From Rodentolepis nana (taxonomy: Eukaryota; Platyhelminthes; Cestoda; Cyclophyllidea; Hymenolepididae), in the NCBI GenBank assembly GCA_900617975.1, contig UZAE01012107.1:1-42245 (forward strand): a stretch of 42,245 bases of DNA, in the 5' to 3' direction. The notes beneath the pieces were generated by a model. It did no database searches and had not been told where the DNA came from. It was given only the letters and a program-made list of their open reading frames with translations. This document shows, piece by piece, positions 35,137 to 42,245 of the stretch (within the stretch, counting starts at the first letter, position 1; every line of letters begins with the position of its first letter). The position numbers and the translations under genes are program-made.

Positions 35137-36769
35137 GGTTAATCTTTAGTTAGATTCAAATATATTTACTTACTATTTTAATTTATGATTTATCAATTAT
35201 AAATGCACATTATTCTTTTTGTCTTGTTTCAATATCTTCCTACCCTGCGTCGATATTACAACAATAACAACACGGACATTCACTTATCTCCAAATTAGGG
35301 ATTAGCTGAAAGAGTGGAAATGGTATGCCACTAAGTAAGTATGAAAATTCGTCCTGTAAAAGTTTATGTAATTTCTGATTAGCATAGAGATAACGAGTAT
35401 GTTGTAATTAGAGATTTATAAAGTGAAATGATACCATGGCTAAACCGGCCAATCGCCTGTGCCCTCATGAAGTCTGGAGAATGCGAAATTGGTACTGATC
35501 GCTTCGATGATTGCCTGTGGTAGATATTGCGTTGACCATCCAACCAACCAATAATATATACCGGTACATAGTCTGTGTTGCCAACTCTATCTCTAAATAA
35601 ACTAATTCCAGATTTTAATAATTTTTTTAATCCGTTTATGAGAAGAACCTACCGAAAATCTCATTGTGTATTGATAATGAAATTAGTATCTGATGGAGTA
35701 ATTTATCAACAATATATGTGGGTTTTTAAAGGTAAGAGAGAAGTTTCTTGCAGGAGTTTGATGAAGTAATAATACACCAAGTTTGTTGTTTACAATGTTT
35801 AGACAAAGGGCAATGCAGCGTTACTTCTTCTTCAGTTTCATTTAAGTTAAATGACTCACAATAACTTTAGATTTCATTTCAACAATGTTAGTTCCAGTAA
35901 AACAATATGCATTGTTTTTTTTCAATATGCAAGAGAGCATACCGGAGATGGATTAAAGTAAAAATTTATAAATACATTAATGAAGTGCAGACAAATGCTG
36001 CATCCAATCAATTAGACAGATGCTATTTATTATCTAAAATCCTAAATCTAAAATTTTAAAAGGTATTCATTTTCATATCCACTTGTGGTCTACTTTGGCA
36101 ATTAATTATTTATTAGACTAATTATGACAAAGATCTCTTTTGATTTGGGTAGGTACTAGGGGTAAGGAAGAAAATAATTAAATTAATAAAAGACAAGCCA
36201 TCATTTAAATCAAGACAAATCATCTGCAATTTCGTACTTTTGTTTATCAAAACTAAACTTAAAATTTGCTTGTGAGAACGATAAAGTCAATTGTAGAATG
36301 GCAAGATAATTTGGAAAAGGCCAACCTAGTAATGATAGTAAATTCATAAGTGAAGTGAAATTATATTGGGGGTGGCAAGTAATTGGATATAAGACAACCT
36401 AAGGGAATATGTATTTTTTTCTAAACACTCCTTGAATAGTTTCACGGAAATTTAGAAAGCTTTTCTCAAGCAATAAAATTATAGATTATGTACAAACATT
36501 TATGACGAATAAGCGTCCATACAACAGTGCTTATTGGAAGCACTATTTGAGGATACCAATTAAGGAGCTAGTGAATATAACTCAAGCGGTGTAGATTAAT
36601 TATATTACCAAAAATCAAAAGGTCTGATTAATAATATTTAAACACAAATATTTTCACAATCTTCATGAAATATTGTAGGTTACAATGGTATATTTAAAAT
36701 TTGTATTTGGAAAATCCCATTAAGCGTTAATTAAGTCATTTTCTTATACTAATTTCAAGTCCTTTGTCG
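35137..36769. other. Noncoding stretch
   Basis: No gene recognised. A GC-richer patch at about 35436-35520 begins ATGGCTAAACCGGCC but stops after 20 codons and has no hydrophobic core, so it is not called as a family member. Confidence 0.4.
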
Positions 36770-38934
36770 GTCCAAAAACATAAGTTGTGATGATTTAGGA
36801 AATATTGCCGATTAAAGAGTCAGCATAGCACAATTAATTTTCATTTTTTAATTTGTGACCGTACGCGTACCATTGGCTTTAGTTGTATTTCAGTTTACTC
36901 TGTTATGCCATGCTAGTTTGATATCACTAATTAAACCGGATTAAGTTTTTATTCTTGAACAAATTAGACTTTTAATATAAATTATTTCACATCAATTAAT
37001 TTCAATAAAAATTTTTATTCCAAAGCAACAATATGGATCAAGTCATTCATTCATAAAATATTAATTATGATGGTGCACAAAGTAGTAGCCATCTTAATTT
37101 ATGGTATCTAAAAAAACAGATTTATAGGTACTCCAATCCCAATATCAATAAAACCCCAAGTTAATGTTTGAGCAAATTGTTCATTTAAGTTTAAAAAATT
37201 AATTAATCGTTTTCCATCTTATACTTAAATTTGATTATTTATTTAATATTACTATTTAAATATGTGATCGCAATTGGGATTTTAAGAATTAAAACTACTC
37301 AATGTTAGAAATATCTGCCTGCCTGTAAAGTGCCCTAAAATGAAGTTCGAATTCACATAAATAACTATTTTTGTTATTAAATTCAATTATAATGCTTTTC
37401 AAAAACCCTTTTTAAAATTCAAAAACTCTCGTCTTTTTGAAATGCAAGGACAAATCAAAAGGTGTTTTGAAATTGCATTTTCATGGGCATGTGGATGTTT
37501 TGATAGAAATAAAATTTATTTTTTAAATTTAGGAAATTTTGAAGAGAGACTCCTGCTTAATATAAAGATGCATTAAACCCCCATATATCATTAGTTTTTG
37601 CGAGTTTGAATGTCATTAGTCTGAATTATCTTTAATTTATTTTGTCATTGACTTCTCTGAATAAGCAATTATTAAAATAAACAATTTAATAGCCTTCAAT
37701 TAGTTTGTAGATTATGCAATTGTGTAGACGATTTCAAACGTAAATCATGGATACTACAATACACAAATGGTAAAAAATAGCCTATTGCTACGTATGTTAA
37801 ATGATAACGTAGGTCTTTAAGTGTATACTACCAAAACTCTAACATTAAGCAGATGTGTTAATAAAGGTGAATACGGCTTGAAGTATATAGAAAGTAGTTA
37901 AAACACATAGTTGCTAAAATACTTATGTTTCCGAATGATCAGTAATAGAATCTGTTGTTTGGCGACAGCAACCTTATTGCATTGTTGATTGCACTTGCTC
38001 TAAATTAAGTAGGGTGTTAAAGTGCGTTCAATCAAAATATTAAAAAACGGTGAATACGGCTTGCTGAAGCGATTCTTAAAGCTAAAAAAATAGAAAGTAC
38101 TTTTGCTTGCGTATGAATATGTAGATAAATAATAAAATCTCTTGCTTGATGAGAGCAATTAAGATAGAAATATTCTTGTCAATCTTGTTTCATTGTGGGT
38201 CCAAATTGCTCAAAATTGCGCAATAATGTTTCAGACGATTAGGTTATTATAGTAGATGACCGTGTTTAGTCAGAAATGATATTTATTTCCGTGGATTAAG
38301 CAGAATTCAAATATCGATTTTCTTCTACTCGACATTTGGCTGAAACATGTTAATTCAATCTTATTGGAAAGTGTTAAAGAGTTGCGGTTGCACTGCTTTT
38401 TTGCTGTATTAAGTGTCGTTATCCATTGGTAGTAATTTAAACTCTGATTATAGCGATAGTTCAACGCATAGTGAGTTTTCAATTCGGCTTTGTTTTAAAC
38501 CAAATTGTTGTAGGAATAAATTAAGAGTTTAGGATGCTATGAATTGTAAATTTAGGAACAAAAATCAGTAATGACAGAAATGCTTACTAAATATGCCACA
38601 TTGTGAATACGTTACAATTCAGTAATGTCACTGAATGTGAATTTAGTACAGAAAGTATTGGAACAATCAGGTAGTTCAAGTACCAAAATAATTTGCATAA
38701 TTTATTTTAACTGTCTTGCTTCATATTTATGATAAATTTTGAAGTCATTCTCTTAATGATAACAACATGTGTAAATGATAGAATATTAGCCAATTAATTG
38801 ACATGACTGCACCATGAGCTTTAACTTTCATTGGTTATTTTTCAAAATAAGTAACTTAAATTTCCGCTTCACTTTTGCTGAACAACCTACATTGAGTTAT
38901 ATCCACGAAGTCCGTCTTCAACTCTTATTTGACT
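36770..38934 (+). repeat. Upstream flank of gene F
   Basis: Homologous in the same orientation to 12780-15442 before gene B. From 38084 it is also near-identical, inverted, to the flank of gene A. The minus-strand open stretch 38270-38482 mirrors 7687-7938 and is not taken as coding. At about 38118-38131 it shows the empty site of the mariner. Confidence 0.7.
38830..38855 (+). promoter_or_regulatory. Candidate promoter block of gene F (altered version)
   Basis: ATTGG then TTATTTTTCAAAATAAGTAA, as in gene A and different from B-E. Confidence 0.4.
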
Positions 38935-39419
38935 ATGGCAAAACTAGTAATTTAACTGCTTCGCATGAAATATTTTTATTAAACAAATCTAATTTTACTT
39001 TGTTTGCTCATCAGATTTCGTGTGCTTTCTTTCTCGTTGTTCTGATCTCGGTGGTGAAGACTTGTGGCAACAATAGTTAGTTTCGTTGAGTTATTTATTT
39101 ATTGCGCTGCATTATTTGTTGACTATTTTTATTGATAAGTAATTTTCTCTTAAAATTCATGTTACATATTGTGCTATAAAACTTTATTTCTTATTTACCT
39201 AATACCCTTTCAAATTTTCATATTTAAATGAAGAAAAGCGTTTCATTTTCGGAATATTATATTTTATAATTGTTTAAAGGAAACAGAGATACAACTGAAG
39301 AGCCTACTACAGATGATCTCAAAATTTCGACTGAAGAAAGCAAGAATAAGCCGGAGGAGAATGACGAGAATGATGTAAATCAGAACGGATGTAGAGGGCC
39401 GCGTAAAAAACAACAGTAA
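38935..39419 (+). CDS. Small secreted peptide gene F (3 exons, intact, 70 aa)
   Basis: Exons 38935-38946 (MAKL), 39015-39075 and 39280-39419. Introns of 68 and 204 bases are bounded by gtaatt...atcag and gttagt...taaag. The product is 70 residues and is the closest relative of gene A. Signal core ISCAFFLVVLISVVKT is followed by CGNNRNRDTTEEPTTDD. The tail is acidic and ends CRGPRKKQQ. It has a second cysteine (Gly in A), and Thr instead of Ala just before CGNN, which may weaken or move the signal-peptidase site. Compared with A, I count about ten amino-acid changes and three silent changes over the coding exons. AATAAA follows at 39509-39514. No known domain. Confidence 0.82.
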
Positions 39420-39508
39420 ACACATAGCGTTTTAAAATCAACTTCAATTAAAAAAATAGCAGACCTTTGTCTGATTTCTTTCAAAATAATATCACGCTTC
39501 ATTACATA

Positions 39509-39514
39509 AATAAA
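39509..39514 (+). terminator. Candidate polyadenylation signal of gene F
   Basis: AATAAA, 90 bases after the stop codon, at the position equivalent to that of gene A. Confidence 0.5.
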
Positions 39515-41454
39515 ATTTGATTTCAAAAAATGTAGTCGCTATTCCAATTTAAACCCTAGGATACACTTTTATCTTATTTAATCTGGATACCACTACCTTT
39601 AACATTCAACGTGTCAAAAAATATTTATTGTGTTCTTGAATTTTGTCGTTAAAATATGTTGCTGTTTTCAATTTTTTTGCAATTTGATTAACGCATCAAA
39701 AATACAACATTCAAATACTTTAGTGTGATTATCAAAGAGTCACGACGAATGAATATAAATTAAAAATTATTTGAAACAGGTCACCACCACAAACCTTTTG
39801 ATTTATCAATGGTACTTTCTACAGTATACTATAAGATTGAAAAAAATCTTTAATATATAAATTTACTGTCACAGTGCATACTGCCAATTCTTTGCAGTTT
39901 TACGAATTAAAAGATGACTTTGTGCAGTACGACCGGTGCTATCTAAATACAACATTTGAAATGAATTTTTTCTTGGCAACATTTTGGGAAGAAATGGATG
40001 TCTGTTAGTAAAAAAATGGTAATAATGGTAAAGAAGAAAACTCTTCTTGTGACGAAATAAAATCGAAAAATTGGTAACTGTGAGATATTCGCTCGATAAA
40101 TTCTTACAATGCCAAGAAGAATTAAGTTGACAATGGATGTGATAAGACAAAAGAAATAAACGGTGGTCTGCAAACTGCGTTATAATCTGAAGAAAGAAAT
40201 AAACGCGTGTAAGCAGAAAACTGTTTGGTACCATGTGATCTGTATGAGTTTAATGCCATCCCCTTCTTTGCGTTATTAGTTTGTTTTTTTGAAGAATAGT
40301 GGGTATATTTTGATTGCTTAATTAAAATTTGTAAATTAGCCGTCATTTAAATTCTTATTTCAGTCAATCATTTGTATAATTATCCAAAACTTAAATCATA
40401 TACAACATGCCTTATCAATAGCCATTTGAACTTTCACGAAAACCGAAAAGTCACAATTTTGCCTTTCGGTTTTCCATGGACATAAAAAATTACTTATTGG
40501 TCAAGTCCCTAAATATCAAAGCTTGTTCATTCATTCCCATATAGAGCACTCAATTCTGGCCGATGAATAAATATGTACTTTGGTATTATTATTATCATTA
40601 TTAAATTTAATATTCCTTGGGATTTGTGGCTGGGTTTTCCAGATAAACACAATTAGAACCATTGGAAAATTTGTAATTGATCCTATTAAATAGAGGCATG
40701 ATTACCTTGATCATTTCGGGATAATGAGATTTGGATTGGTTAAGGGTGTCTGTAAAGTTCTCTCCAAACTCATCTCCCCCAAAATCAAATACCTTATCAG
40801 TAGAATGGTCACACATTTGGGACATCATGTACGAGAAAGTGTGCTATGATGAGTACCATTTAAGTAATATGCATTTGTCCCAAAAAATTTTACTGATTAT
40901 TCTCGTCATTTTAATCAAATTCGAAGCCATCATGATTGAAATTCCAAGTCAATGTACTTTCGAACTAATCTTCCAGTTTTTGTTAAAATTTGTCTTGTGA
41001 TTCTTCAAATGTTGACATGTCCCTTGTCAATATTTTCGTTAAGACTTTATTAAAAGAGCTTTCTTTAACCCACGTTTATTTTTCATCAAATTGATGGAAA
41101 AACAAATAATTTATTTATGACCAGAAATAATCAACGAAATTGAGAGCACGTGTAATGCCGTAATGTAGCAAGATGATTGGGTTTCCTCGTTTTGATTATA
41201 TTTATAGCTTTAAGACATTATCTCATATAAATATATTGATCCTACTTTTAAAGCCTGTAAAAATTATACTGGCGGACGCAATAAGTTCAAACATCTACAT
41301 GAATATATTACAGCCAAATGTTGAATTTCATGGTATTCAAGAGCTTGCTCAAGAACTGCGAGAATGACTAAAACGAAACGAATGCTTTTAGTGAAATTTT
41401 CCACAGATGACCTTATTATTTTTCAATTATTGTCAAATTTAACAAAACCTTGAA

Positions 41455-42245
41455 GATTTCCAACCTCACTATCGCTTGGTCACGCTTATAACTTCTAGTT
41501 AACCTTGTCATTTAAAAAGTGGTACATTGTACTCAAACATTTTCACAATTATAAGTTTTTTATTGTAGTTTTCATTGAAATCAATACCAAAGTTTTCGGT
41601 CTACGTAATGTGCTATTCGAAATAAGCAAATCACTTTCTGATGGGGGAAGGGAGGCGGGTAAGGGTTCAGATAAGTAGTGAGAATGTTGGCAATGGTCTC
41701 GAGAGAATCAAAATGTCACTAAAATTGTTTAATTTTTTCATCAAGAAATAGTTAGTTTTCAGAGAAATGGAACGCCTATTGAACGGCCTGTAAAAAAACA
41801 TTTAAAAAAGCACGCACTTTATTGTAATAAATTGTGAACATTGTTTTATTACGAAATCCTACCTTCCTCAAGCATTTATAAAAACTTTTATTCATATTTC
41901 ACCTTCATGGATTACTTAGCATGAATATTTTTATTCAAATTTCCGTTTTGTGAACTAAACATGTTGCTGTCAGCAATTCGAAGCCACCAATTGAGACTGC
42001 TGTGGATTGCTCACTAATAAGCATTGACCACACACTCTAATTTCTTTGGCAAAGCTCTAGAGTTAACAGACTTATGACGGATTGGTTAGTGACGGGGAAG
42101 TTCCGACATGATAACCACGTAATGACTTCTGTCATTGATTGAGCGGAAAATCTTTGGCCTAGGTCTAATAATCTCATACAGGTTTTGACCGCTGTTGGGT
42201 TTAGAGGCCTCTAGTTTTGTCATAATAAAGTGGTCTTAACCACAA
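41455..42245. other. Noncoding stretch at right edge
   Basis: Beyond the inverted duplication the sequence is unrelated to the rest of the window. I see no open frame, repeat or RNA gene that I can support. Confidence 0.4.

Larger units (their letters stand above)
38084..41452. repeat. Right arm of large inverted duplication
   Basis: Inverse copy of 4740-9545 once the mariner is removed (about 3.35 kb per arm, 28.5 kb apart). It includes gene F and its flanks. A hand count over the 204-base intron 2 of A and F gave about 13 differences. The match breaks off at 'caaaaccttgaag' near 41452 and at 'cctcaaggttttg' near 4742. Confidence 0.85.

Noticed and set aside
35436..35520. Possible seventh family member starting ATGGCTAAACC, with a later gcctgtggtag resembling the exon 2 end
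   Set aside because: No hydrophobic core, no matching splice sites and a stop after 20 codons; the resemblance is a few bases only.

Overview
Eukaryotic, AT-rich, intron-containing and repeat-dense DNA, most like an insect. I find no rRNA, tRNA, CRISPR array or bacterial operon. The best-supported content is a family of six very small three-exon genes. Each encodes a secreted peptide: a conserved hydrophobic signal peptide (MAKL + ILCVILLVVLIS-type core, cleaved before CGNN) joined to a short, acidic, Lys/Glu/Thr-rich, variable mature part. A conserved leader and noncoding flanks around a diversified mature region is the pattern described for secreted salivary gland (effector) gene families of gall midges such as Hessian fly. 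A gall midge or related lower dipteran is therefore my working guess. It is an inference, not something the sequence proves.

Layout. 1-3093: a degraded non-LTR retrotransposon on the minus strand, running off the left edge, with many stuttered local duplications. About 3093-3170: the head of a short interspersed repeat. 3195-4740: a repeat block with an inverted copy at 21655-23060. 4740-9545: inverted-duplication arm carrying gene A (minus, 6750-7234) and a dead mariner (8048-9505). 10557-10920: short repeat copy 2. 10960-11690: an orphan upstream block of the gene family. 12780-20800: a unit with intact genes B (15443-15946) and C (16959-17439), interrupted by a LINE 3' remnant (13190-13642) and short repeat copy 3. 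25050-26360: back-to-back upstream blocks. 26942-28023 and 29345-29865: decayed genes D and E, in a unit that parallels B-C. 31516-31730 and 34797-35122: short repeat copies 4 and 5. 36770-38934: upstream flank of gene F. 38935-39419: gene F, intact, inside the second arm (38084-41452) of the inverted duplication. 41455-42245: nothing recognised.

How it fits together. The locus looks like a cluster grown by repeated segmental duplication, direct (B-C versus D-E) and inverted (A versus F), with transposon insertions and decay. Four genes look intact (A, B, C, F; 70, 75, 81 and 70 residues) and two are broken (D, E). B-E share a candidate promoter block with an inverted CCAAT motif and a TATA-like AAATAAATA about 80-105 bases before the ATG; A and F carry a changed version. 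All coordinates of exons and repeat boundaries were read by eye. Percent identities were not computed except for a few small hand counts, which are stated as such.
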